Assembly: GCA_050256555.1 (NCBI GenBank)
Contig: JBBWWC010000039.1
Coordinates: 1-9,745 of the forward strand
Direction: 5' to 3'
Length of the DNA stretch: 9,745 bases
From: UBA1146 sp050256555
GTDB lineage: Bacteria > Planctomycetota > UBA8108 > UBA1146
Under the pieces are notes generated by a model. That model was given only the letters and a program-made list of their open reading frames with translations, ran no database searches and was not told where the DNA came from. Shown one piece after another: positions 1 through 6,063 of this stretch; within the stretch, counting starts at the first letter, position 1, and each line of letters opens with the position of its first letter. The translations under genes were made by a program, and so were the position numbers.

Positions 1-897
1 GGCGTGTTTGGCATCGGGGGGGCGTCGATGCGGCTCGAATTGCATCAAGGCCCGGACCGCATCGCAGATCGCTTTGGGAACGTTCTTGAGCGGTTCTGGT
101 TCTTTACGCGATAGCGCATCGCTGAGTTTCTGGTAGGGGAGCCGCCCTGCCAGTCCCCGGTAGAGAAGTACGCCGACCGACCACAGATCGCTTCGTTCAT
201 CGACGGCGGTAGGACTTTCGATCTGTTCCGGAGCCATGTATTGCGGAGTTCCGAGAGCACTCTGTGTCAGCTCCGAACGGGCATCGGCTCGTGCGACAAG
301 TCCTAGATCAGCCAGTAACGCATGGGTGGTTTCGAGTCGTGACCAATCGGTTCCATCAGAAGTCACCTCTGCGGCAAAGCGCAGCAGAACGTTGCCTGGT
401 TTCACATCGCGATGAACCAGTCGCTGTTCATGCAGATGGGACAGTGCCTCGAGTAATTCGATGGCGCGTTCCATCAACCACTTCCAGCGGTCTGCAGGCA
501 GCCCACCGGGGTGCGCTTGCAGTACTTCTTCGAGAGAGAGCGGACCGACATACTCCATCACGTAGAAGAGTGAATCGCCGTTCCAGCCCAGATCGAGCAG
601 CGGTACCACATGTGGGTGGGAGATCTCCTGCAAGACCCGAACTTCTCGTTCGAAGCGGCGGCGGTCCGTTTCTTCGAGATGACCGGGCATCATCTTGATG
701 GCGACAGCGGCGCCATCGCGGGCCTCATCGCGGGCTCGCCATACCTCTCCCATCCCTCCCTGACCGATGCGTACATCGAGCCGGTAGCGGTGATTGAGCA
801 GGAGATCAGGACTGGGACTGGGCACGAACCCTCTTTCCGGGAGACAAAGTGGCCAGGATCTATCCACATGGTAGCGGTTTTTCACGGTCCTTTCCAT
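1..897 (-). CDS. Hanks-type serine/threonine protein kinase (C-terminus cut by window edge)
   Basis: This encodes a cytoplasmic eukaryotic-like Ser/Thr kinase; 299 codons are visible and the frame is open at the window edge. In order one sees a short N-terminal extension (about residues 1-36), the glycine-rich loop GQGGMGEV (45-52), the VAIK lysine (K68), the helix-C glutamate in FEREV (E85), the catalytic loop HRDVKPGN (D164, N169), a DLG motif replacing the usual DFG (D197), and GTPQYMAPEQ with the APE glutamate (E224). All residues needed for catalysis are present, so it should be active. The ATG at 897 is the first start after an in-frame TAA and has only a weak ribosome binding site; a GTG four codons in, preceded by AAGGA, is an alternative. 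What follows the kinase domain (sensor domain, membrane helix) lies outside the window. Substrate unknown. It diverges from the editing-domain gene across 73 bases. Confidence 0.93.
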   Translation of the reverse strand, partial: MERTVKNRYHVDRSWPLCLPERGFVPSPSPDLLLNHRYRLDVRIGQGGMGEVWRARDEARDGAAVAIKMMPGHLEETDRRRFEREVRVLQEISHPHVVPLLDLGWNGDSLFYVMEYVGPLSLEEVLQAHPGGLPADRWKWLMERAIELLEALSHLHEQRLVHRDVKPGNVLLRFAAEVTSDGTDWSRLETTHALLADLGLVARADARSELTQSALGTPQYMAPEQIESPTAVDERSDLWSVGVLLYRGLAGRLPYQKLSDALSRKEPEPLKNVPKAICDAVRALMQFEPHRRPPDAKHA

Positions 898-970
898 AGA
901 TGGTTAAACTCTGTCCGGTCAGGAATGGTTCAGACTGGACGAATCAGCGCTGTGGCGCCAAGATCTGGCC

Positions 971-1384
971 ATGAAGATGCTCATGCTCCATGTGAGAGAT
1001 TTCTGGTACCAGACCCATTGCCGTAACCTCGAGACGGAACAAGAACGTCAGGAGGAAGCGACCGTTGCCGACGGCGCGGTGCTGGCGTGGATCCATGTCG
1101 AACCGCATGACCTCGACGACCGGGTGACGGCGGTGCGCAAGGCGATCAAGAATCTCAAGTGGCATGCGCGCAAGGTCGAGGTCGAGCAGGTGGTGCTGCA
1201 CTCCTTTGCTCATCTGGCCGAGCAGACCGCCGAGCCGGAAGCTTCAAGGAGCATCATCGAGGAGATCGGCGAGCGACTCGAGTCGGTCGGCTACCAGGTC
1301 CATCACACACCGTGGGGTTACTTCAACGAGTTCAAGATGCATGTTGAAGGCCCTGGCATCGCCAAGGTGTTCAAGAGTTTCTAA
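971..1384 (+). CDS. Free-standing archaeal-type threonyl-tRNA synthetase editing domain protein
   Basis: This is a complete 137-residue protein matching the whole length of the N-terminal editing domain of archaeal ThrRS (tRNA-Thr_ED, a D-aminoacyl-tRNA-deacylase-like fold). Recognisable pieces are the opening MKMLMLH, the HSFAHL block (H81) and the PWGYFNEFK block (114-122), which corresponds to the archaeal PFGYYKAFK block. The archaeal domain removes serine wrongly attached to tRNA-Thr. A single-domain copy would have to act in trans, but that role is inferred. By recalled alignment the archaeal catalytic lysine after the two aromatics is Asn here (N119), so activity or specificity may differ. 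ATG 971 is the first ATG after an in-frame TAA at 905-907 and matches the family start; no clear Shine-Dalgarno sequence precedes it. It converges on the small membrane-protein gene with 43 bases between stops, where only a weak AGCGA/TCGCT inverted repeat is visible. Confidence 0.85.
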   Translation: MKMLMLHVRDFWYQTHCRNLETEQERQEEATVADGAVLAWIHVEPHDLDDRVTAVRKAIKNLKWHARKVEVEQVVLHSFAHLAEQTAEPEASRSIIEEIGERLESVGYQVHHTPWGYFNEFKMHVEGPGIAKVFKSF

Positions 1385-1427
1385 CGAGCGGTCCGACACG
1401 GTAAGCGAGCTCTCGAAGATCGCTGAT

Positions 1428-1727
1428 TTAGTTGGTCGCTTTACGTACTCGTTCTTCTTCAAAGTAGAGACGTTCTCTGCGACTGTAATTGAAGGTGCCA
1501 AAGAACACTCCGAGCAATGCTCCCAGGACAAGTATTTCGGGAAGTTGTGTGGCGAACTTACTCCAGTTGAGTGGGATCCCCTGAAAAATGGAGTTGTAAA
1601 TATCCCGGGTGAGCCTGCTACCAAAAATAATGGGAAATCCATAGATCGGAATGCCGCGGAAGATCAGATATCGGAAATATCCTCGTTCACGAATCTCGGT
1701 CCATTTTTCATGTGAGTAGCGAAACAT
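1428..1727 (-). CDS. Small hypothetical membrane protein
   Basis: This 99-residue protein is not recognised as a named family. It starts with a charged, aromatic segment (HEKWTEIRERGYFRY), then a probable membrane segment at about residues 20-36 (LIFRGIPIYGFPIIFG). A polar linker of about 25 residues follows, then a second probable membrane segment at about 64-80 (LPEILVLGALLGVFFG), and a very charged tail (RRERLYFEEERVRK). This suggests a two-helix inner-membrane protein; no function is assigned. The start is well supported: AAGGAG lies 8 bases before the ATG. It lies downstream of the DUF445 gene on the same strand, but the 100-base gap allows its own promoter. That gap holds a modest hairpin (CAAGAT/ATCTTG arms at 1769-1774 and 1783-1788). 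Confidence 0.72.
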   Translation of the reverse strand: MFRYSHEKWTEIRERGYFRYLIFRGIPIYGFPIIFGSRLTRDIYNSIFQGIPLNWSKFATQLPEILVLGALLGVFFGTFNYSRRERLYFEEERVRKATN

Positions 1728-1735
1728 CGTTGTCG

Positions 1736-1741
1736 CTCCTT
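1736..1741 (-). promoter_or_regulatory. Strong ribosome binding site of the small membrane-protein gene
   Basis: On the minus strand this reads AAGGAG, placed 8 bases before the ATG at 1727. It is one of the best Shine-Dalgarno matches in the window and is the main reason for treating the 99-codon frame as a real gene. Confidence 0.75.
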
Positions 1742-1844
1742 GGTGTCTGAGATTTGAGGCGGGAGTTGCAAGATAAAGCCAAATCTTGTAGCGAGCGACA
1801 ATTCTTTCGGATGATCGATCGGAGGATCAAATGAGCGGATACAG

Positions 1845-2453
1845 CTAACTCCACAGCTGTAACAATCCCGCCTCGACCAGCCCGATGATGAAACCGAGCA
1901 CGCCGCCGAGGATCTCGATGTGACGCAATTCTTTTTTCGCCACGCGTAAAACCAGGCGTTCCATATGGTCCAGTTCAAAAGCGAGAATCCGGTCGCGAAC
2001 TTTCTGTTTCAAGTCGAGCTGCTGGCCGAGGTTTCCTTGCAGATCAGAGCCGAGTTCCTCGACGAACTGGAACACTTCCTTCTCGATACGTGTCCGGATT
2101 TTCTCGACCAGGTCGGCTGGCAAAAATGCAGCCACCATCGGACCAAAACTCTGCAGCTGTTCTTCGATCAATCGATCGATACGGCCACTGAGTTTGTCTC
2201 GGATCGCATCGCTGGTGGCGATTTTTTGTACCAGAGCCGCGATGTCATCGGTCGAGATCAACTCCTCCTGGACCGTCTCGGCGATGTTGTCGGCGAGGTC
2301 CTTGTGGCGTCGTGGCACGACACCCTGGAACCGCAATGGCCCGATGCCCCGCGGAGTGTGCGGGCGAAATAGCATCTTGACTGCCAGCCAGTTGGTCGCC
2401 CAACCGATCAATGCTCCCACCAGCGGAAAGATAAGCCACGGCATCCAGGTCAT
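1845..2453 (-). CDS. DUF445 family membrane protein
   Basis: This encodes a protein of 202 residues with the two hallmarks of the DUF445 (YheB-like) family. The first is an N-terminal membrane helix running into GWATNWLAVKMLFRP, a strongly conserved family signature. The second is a C-terminal helix after LRHIEILGGVLGFIIGL. The middle is a long charged, helix-rich region (RRHKDLADNIAETVQEELI onward), likely exposed between the two membrane anchors. Biochemical function of the family is not established; an envelope role is only presumed. The start is uncertain: the frame is open to a TTG at 2465 and contains ATGs at 2453 and 2444, none with a good ribosome binding site. I chose 2453 because it places a short polar start before the helix. 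It follows the rhomboid gene by about 76 bases on the same strand and is probably co-transcribed. Stop is TAG. Confidence 0.88.
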   Translation of the reverse strand: MTWMPWLIFPLVGALIGWATNWLAVKMLFRPHTPRGIGPLRFQGVVPRRHKDLADNIAETVQEELISTDDIAALVQKIATSDAIRDKLSGRIDRLIEEQLQSFGPMVAAFLPADLVEKIRTRIEKEVFQFVEELGSDLQGNLGQQLDLKQKVRDRILAFELDHMERLVLRVAKKELRHIEILGGVLGFIIGLVEAGLLQLWS

Positions 2454-2529
2454 TGTCGATGTCAAATCAAACCATCCAATCCTATTAGGTTCCGGTGTTG
2501 GTGATCGCGCTGATGAATGCAGGCAATGT

Positions 2530-3294
2530 TCAACTAATGATGCGGAACCGAGCGGGGCGCGTTTCCTTACCCCGTGGCGTCAGAAGTATCACCAATCCGA
2601 GGCCGGCGACAAATCCACCGACGTGGGCCCACACCGCCACCATGCCGTTACTGCCAGTCAGCCCCTGCAGTAGATCGAGACCGACCCAGATGCCGAGGAA
2701 CCAGCTCGCACGTAGTTCGAAGGTGCCGATAAAGAAATAGAACCAGTAGAAGAGAGTCACCTTGGAGTGGGGGAAGCACAGCCAGTAGGCCCCGAGGGCG
2801 CCCGCTACCGCTCCCGATGCTCCGACCGTGGGAATCGAAGAATCGGGCGTGATTGCAGTATGAGCGAGTCCGGCAGCCAGTCCGCAAAGTAAGTAGAAGA
2901 GCAGGTATCGGCCGTGGCCCAGTCGTCCCTCGATGTTGTCGCCGAAGATCCACAGAAACCACATGTTGCCGATGAGATGGAGAATTCCGCCATGTAAAAA
3001 CATCGACAGCAGTAACGGCAGTACTGCATTGGAAAAACTGACTTCGACCTCGACCATGAGATTTCTATATTGGGTCAGGAGTTGGTTTTGTTCGTGCCCG
3101 TAAGGATTCTCAACGTCGACAAACTCTTCGCCGGCAAGATATGAGACCAGTAATATCGGTCGTAAGCCGTGGTCGTAGGAGGCATTTTCGCCAGGGCCTA
3201 GTTGATACAGCGTCACCAGCACGTTGAGAACTATCAGCGCGATGGTGACATAGGGAGTGATACCACTGGGCTCGCTGTCACGAATAGGAATCAT
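2530..3294 (-). CDS. Rhomboid family intramembrane serine protease
   Basis: This 254-residue polytopic membrane protein belongs to the rhomboid (S54) family, which cleaves transmembrane segments of other proteins within the bilayer. Visible features are the N-terminal MIPIRD typical of this bacterial group, a first helix at about 13-33, and an unusually polar loop of about 50 residues. Next come HGGILHLIGNMWFLWIFG (H106 and N110 in the HxxxN oxyanion motif), the nucleophile in VGASGAVAG (S160), and the catalytic histidine in AHVGGFVAG (H224). The Ser/His dyad and oxyanion Asn are all present, so it should be active. The ATG overlaps the glycosyltransferase stop by ATGA and GGAAAGAG lies just upstream, pointing to coupled translation. 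Its stop codon is TGA, showing that TGA is used for termination in this genome. The substrate is unknown. Confidence 0.95.
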   Translation of the reverse strand: MIPIRDSEPSGITPYVTIALIVLNVLVTLYQLGPGENASYDHGLRPILLVSYLAGEEFVDVENPYGHEQNQLLTQYRNLMVEVEVSFSNAVLPLLLSMFLHGGILHLIGNMWFLWIFGDNIEGRLGHGRYLLFYLLCGLAAGLAHTAITPDSSIPTVGASGAVAGALGAYWLCFPHSKVTLFYWFYFFIGTFELRASWFLGIWVGLDLLQGLTGSNGMVAVWAHVGGFVAGLGLVILLTPRGKETRPARFRIIS

Positions 3295-4460
3295 CCGATG
3301 GCTCTTTCCGTGGGGCGGGTATCGGTTCGGGCATCGGGGCGGATTTGTGCCGGAGTCATTTCCAGTAAGTTTCTGTGAAGGGCCAAGTTTCCCTCGACCA
3401 TCGCATCGGCACTGAAGTCTTGTCGAGCTCGTTTGGCGCCAGACAGTGCCAGCTCTCGTGCACCTGCCGGATCATCGAGCAGTTGGTCGATGGTCTTTGC
3501 CAGGGTACTGGAATCGGCGGCAACAACGAGTCGTCCGGTGACATCGTCTTCGACCATCTCGGGAATCCCGCCGACAGCACTGGCGATCACCGGAAGCTCT
3601 TGGTTCATCGCATCGAGAATGCTGGTACACAGCCCTTCTTCAAGGCTCGGTTGCAAGTACAGATCGAGAGCATTGAGCCAGGAGCTGATCGTTTCCGGGG
3701 GCTGGAAACCGGTGAAGTGAACTCTCTCGGCGATGCCATGTTGTTTCGCATGTTGTTTGAGAGTTTCGGACTGATCGCCGTCTCCGATCAAGATCAGGTG
3801 AACAGGGCGTTGTCGATGACGAAGAAGGGCGATGGCATCGAGAAGATGAAGGTGTCCCTTTTCTTTCGTGAGCGATGCGACGCAACCGATCAATAACGCA
3901 TCATCGGTGACCGCGAGCTGTTGACGGATTTGGGACGGGGTGGTGGTAGCGATCGATAGGGGAGGAACTCCATCGTGGACCACCTCGATTCGATCTTTGT
4001 TGATTCCGTCTCCTTGCAGCACTCGTGCAATTTCGTCGGAGCTGACAACATAACGATCGACCGATCGGCCGTATTTCAGTGACGTGAGGCCGGGAAATCC
4101 ACTGCGATGGATGGAGCAACCGACTCGTCTGTGGACGATCGTTTTGGCGCCACTGTTTTGTCCCCAACGTGCCAGTAGCCCGCTCGAATGGGCATGGGCG
4201 GTGTGGTACTGGATGATCTGAGGTTGTCGCGCTCGGATGAGGCGCCGAAACTGCAGCAAATCCCTGGCACCTCGCATCGAGAGCGGGTGGACCGGGATTT
4301 CCGCTGCGCGGGCCCGTTGTTCGAGTGGGGTTGCCGGCGGGCAGACCAGGATCGGCTGATGACCTCTTTGGCGCAGGCCTTCCAGCAGCAGCAGCGTCTG
4401 GCGTTCTCCTCCGCGCCAGCTTCGGGCGGTGTTGAGATGTACAGAGGTGATCGGATTCAT
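3291..4460 (-). CDS. GT4-family (GT-B fold) glycosyltransferase
   Basis: This 389-residue retaining glycosyltransferase has the usual length of the GT4 family. The N-terminal acceptor-side domain starts VHLNTARSWRGGERQ (7-21), where GGxERQ is the donor-loop glycine motif. The C-terminal donor domain shows VASLTKEKGHLHLLDAI (194-210, with the conserved Lys), LILIGDGDQ (222-230) and PSLEEGLCTSILDAM (271-285), followed by ELPVIASAVGGIPEMV. The usual E-x7-E pair appears as E275-x7-D283, a conservative change. It probably transfers a sugar from a nucleotide-sugar donor to an envelope glycan or lipid; substrates cannot be read from sequence. The frame extends upstream to 4607, but that would overlap the divergent mutase gene, and family homology begins at ATG 4460, preceded by AAGGGG 9 bases away. 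Its TGA stop overlaps the rhomboid ATG by 4 bases. Confidence 0.93.
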   Translation of the reverse strand: MNPITSVHLNTARSWRGGERQTLLLLEGLRQRGHQPILVCPPATPLEQRARAAEIPVHPLSMRGARDLLQFRRLIRARQPQIIQYHTAHAHSSGLLARWGQNSGAKTIVHRRVGCSIHRSGFPGLTSLKYGRSVDRYVVSSDEIARVLQGDGINKDRIEVVHDGVPPLSIATTTPSQIRQQLAVTDDALLIGCVASLTKEKGHLHLLDAIALLRHRQRPVHLILIGDGDQSETLKQHAKQHGIAERVHFTGFQPPETISSWLNALDLYLQPSLEEGLCTSILDAMNQELPVIASAVGGIPEMVEDDVTGRLVVAADSSTLAKTIDQLLDDPAGARELALSGAKRARQDFSADAMVEGNLALHRNLLEMTPAQIRPDARTDTRPTERAIG

Positions 4461-4501
4461 CGCGCTTTGGGCCCCTTTTCGAGGCTGGATGGTACCCGAG
4501 G

Positions 4502-4538
4502 CTCCCCCTCCGAGAAAGAGCAGCACTCTCAGGGGGAG
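4502..4538. promoter_or_regulatory. Strong inverted repeat in the divergent spacer between glycosyltransferase and phosphoglycerate mutase
   Basis: CTCCCCCT (4502-4509) is perfectly complementary to AGGGGGAG (4531-4538). Inside it a second 4-bp stem GAGA/TCTC (4512-4515 with 4527-4530) can form after a two-base bulge, giving about 12 pairs around an 11-base loop. It lies 42 bases from the glycosyltransferase start and 54 bases from the mutase start, so it could be a protein-binding operator or a 5'-leader hairpin in either transcript. No T-run follows, so it is not a typical terminator. A further AGGGGGAG at 4581-4588, in the mutase ribosome-binding region, can compete for the same arm. Confidence 0.45.
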
Positions 4539-4591
4539 GTCTTGCCGGATGGGACTCGGGCTCTGACAATGGCCGCCGGAAGGGGGAGGCG

Positions 4592-5794
4592 ATGACCTGT
4601 CCAGCACATCTGGTTCGCAGTGAAGGAGGACGCATCGGGCTGTTCGTGCTCGATGGGCTCGGAGGCTTGCCTCATCCCGATCATGGTGCCACTGAACTGG
4701 AAGCGGCCAGCACTCCCCATCTCGATGAGCTGGCGACGAAGTCGTCTCTGGGGCGGATTCAGTTGCTACCGCCTGGGATCACCCCCGGATCGGGCCCGGG
4801 TCATCTATCGCTCTTTGGGCATGACCCGATGGAGCTGGAGTTTGGTCGAGGATTGCTCGAGGCTCTCGGCAGTGGTTACCCCCTGGCTGCCGGTGAGATC
4901 GCTGCGCGCGGCAACTTCTGCACCATCGATGAGGCGGGCCTGGTGACCGATCGTCGTGCCGGCCGTCCGACCGATGCCGAATGCCAGCGCCTCTGTCAGC
5001 GGTTATCGGATCAGGTCACCGTCGATGGCGCAAAAGTGCAGCTGCTGCCGGGCAAGGAGCATCGTTTCACCTGGGTGTTGACCGGAGATGGGCTCGGTGC
5101 CGGCGTCAACGATAACGATCCGCAAGTCACTGGTCGCGTGCCGCTGCCGTTTGTCGGTACCGATGAGGCTTCGGCTCGAACCGCTTCTCTGGCAGCCCAG
5201 TGGCTGCAACAGGCCACAGTAGTTCTCAAAGATGAAAGTGTCGCCAACAGCGCGTTGTTGCGTGGTTTTTCGACACGTCCCGAAGTGCCGACCTTTGAAC
5301 AGCTCTATCAGTTAAAGAGTGGTGCCATCGCGATCTATCCGATGTACCGCGGGGTTGCGCAGCTGGTCGGCATGGAACCGCTCGAGGCGGGCAACAGCCT
5401 GGCCGATCAGGCCGGTGCATTGACTTCGGCGCTGGAAAATGGCTTCGACTTTGTCTTCGTCCATCACAAGGACACCGACACTGCTGGTCATTCCGGCGAT
5501 TTCGCCGCCAAGGTGGGGGCCATCGAGGCTTTTGATGCGGCGTTACCATCCTTCATGGCCTCCGGTCTCGATGTCATCGCCATCACTGGCGATCACTCCA
5601 CTCCGACCACCATGAAGGAACACTCGTGGCATCCGGTACCGTTGTTGGTGCACTCGCAACGGGTCTTACCGGTTGACGGCGTGCCCTTTCATGACCGCGG
5701 TTGCGTGTTCGGCGACATCGGAACCATCCGCGGCCCCGAACTGATGGCGCTGTTGATGGCTCACGCCAACCGCCTCGATAAGTACGGCGCCTAA
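4592..5794 (+). CDS. apgM: 2,3-bisphosphoglycerate-independent phosphoglycerate mutase, archaeal (ApgM) type
   Basis: This 400-residue cytosolic metalloenzyme of the alkaline phosphatase superfamily interconverts 3- and 2-phosphoglycerate in glycolysis and gluconeogenesis. Its length matches the ApgM group rather than the roughly 510-residue bacterial GpmI. Metal-site and catalytic elements are visible: FVLDGLGG (D21), the presumed phospho-serine in TPGSGPGHLSLFGHDP (S67), HHKDTDTAGHSGD (D296, H300), ITGDHSTP (D334, H335) and KEHSWHP (H344, H347). The block YPMYRGVAQLVGM (249-261) is a family landmark. ATG 4592 is preceded by AGGGGGAGG, with the last G only two bases away, so spacing is short; the core strand begins at residue 14, making this start reasonable. 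The start codon overlaps the stop of an eight-codon mini-frame (ATGA). No other glycolytic gene is nearby. It ends with TAA. Confidence 0.95.
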   Translation: MTCPAHLVRSEGGRIGLFVLDGLGGLPHPDHGATELEAASTPHLDELATKSSLGRIQLLPPGITPGSGPGHLSLFGHDPMELEFGRGLLEALGSGYPLAAGEIAARGNFCTIDEAGLVTDRRAGRPTDAECQRLCQRLSDQVTVDGAKVQLLPGKEHRFTWVLTGDGLGAGVNDNDPQVTGRVPLPFVGTDEASARTASLAAQWLQQATVVLKDESVANSALLRGFSTRPEVPTFEQLYQLKSGAIAIYPMYRGVAQLVGMEPLEAGNSLADQAGALTSALENGFDFVFVHHKDTDTAGHSGDFAAKVGAIEAFDAALPSFMASGLDVIAITGDHSTPTTMKEHSWHPVPLLVHSQRVLPVDGVPFHDRGCVFGDIGTIRGPELMALLMAHANRLDKYGA

Positions 5795-6063
5795 CCGGCA
5801 CTTTATTGATAGACGCGTGAGCGATGGGATATGCATTGCCTGCGCGTTTCTTCTTATGTGACAGGGCCCTGTTTCCTCCAAATCTAATATCTGAAGAGGT
5901 TTGTATCGATTTTCGCTGCTTTGAATGGTTTCGAGGTTTGCTTTTCTCGGCGCATATGTAGGGTAAAATGACAGGTTGGGGATCAGGGTTCTGGGTTGAT
6001 TATTCGATTCTCGGGTCTGCGCCCCTATCCGCCAGGCTCTTTTATTTCCAAGGAGGTGTCTTC
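5795..6063. other. Non-coding spacer upstream of the secreted protease
   Basis: This is the longest gene-free stretch, 269 bases. It is more AT-rich than the flanking genes over about 5870-5970. A TAAAAT hexamer at 5964-5969 could be a -10 element, but the nearest -35-like TTGCTT (5938-5943) is 20 bases away, so no promoter is called. A perfect 12-base palindrome, ACAGGGCCCTGT, sits at 5861-5872; it has almost no loop and no convincing T-run. Nothing resembling a tRNA or a second gene was seen. The in-frame ATG at 5968 belongs to this leader rather than to the protein (see the protease entry). Confidence 0.5.
6050..6058 (+). promoter_or_regulatory. Ribosome binding site fixing the protease start at GTG 6064
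   Basis: AAGGAGGTG at 6050-6058 is a near-complete anti-16S match. The GGAGG core lies 7 bases before GTG 6064. It sits downstream of the in-frame ATG 5968, which has no comparable site, and the GTG leads directly into a signal peptide. Confidence 0.85.

Noticed and set aside
264..1026. Plus-strand open frames across the kinase gene (264-698 and 610-1026)
   Set aside because: They are antisense to a minus-strand kinase with a full set of catalytic motifs; their translations are Arg/Pro/Ser-rich and unlike any family.
1404..1424. Possible bidirectional terminator between the convergent editing-domain and small membrane-protein genes
   Set aside because: Only a 5-bp AGCGA/TCGCT stem with an 11-base loop and no T-tract on either side.
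4461..4607. N-terminal extension of the glycosyltransferase to ATG 4607
   Set aside because: It would overlap the divergent mutase gene and run through the inverted repeat. The extension is Pro/Ser/Gly-rich without family similarity, and GT4 homology starts right after ATG 4460.
5861..5872. Perfect palindrome ACAGGGCCCTGT in the spacer before the protease
   Set aside because: A 12-base perfect palindrome is expected a couple of times by chance in a window this size. It has no loop or T-run for a terminator and no second copy, so it is mentioned only in the spacer entry.
5968..6063. Protease start at the upstream in-frame ATG 5968
   Set aside because: It would add 32 residues ahead of the signal peptide and has no ribosome binding site, while AAGGAGGTG stands at ideal distance from GTG 6064.
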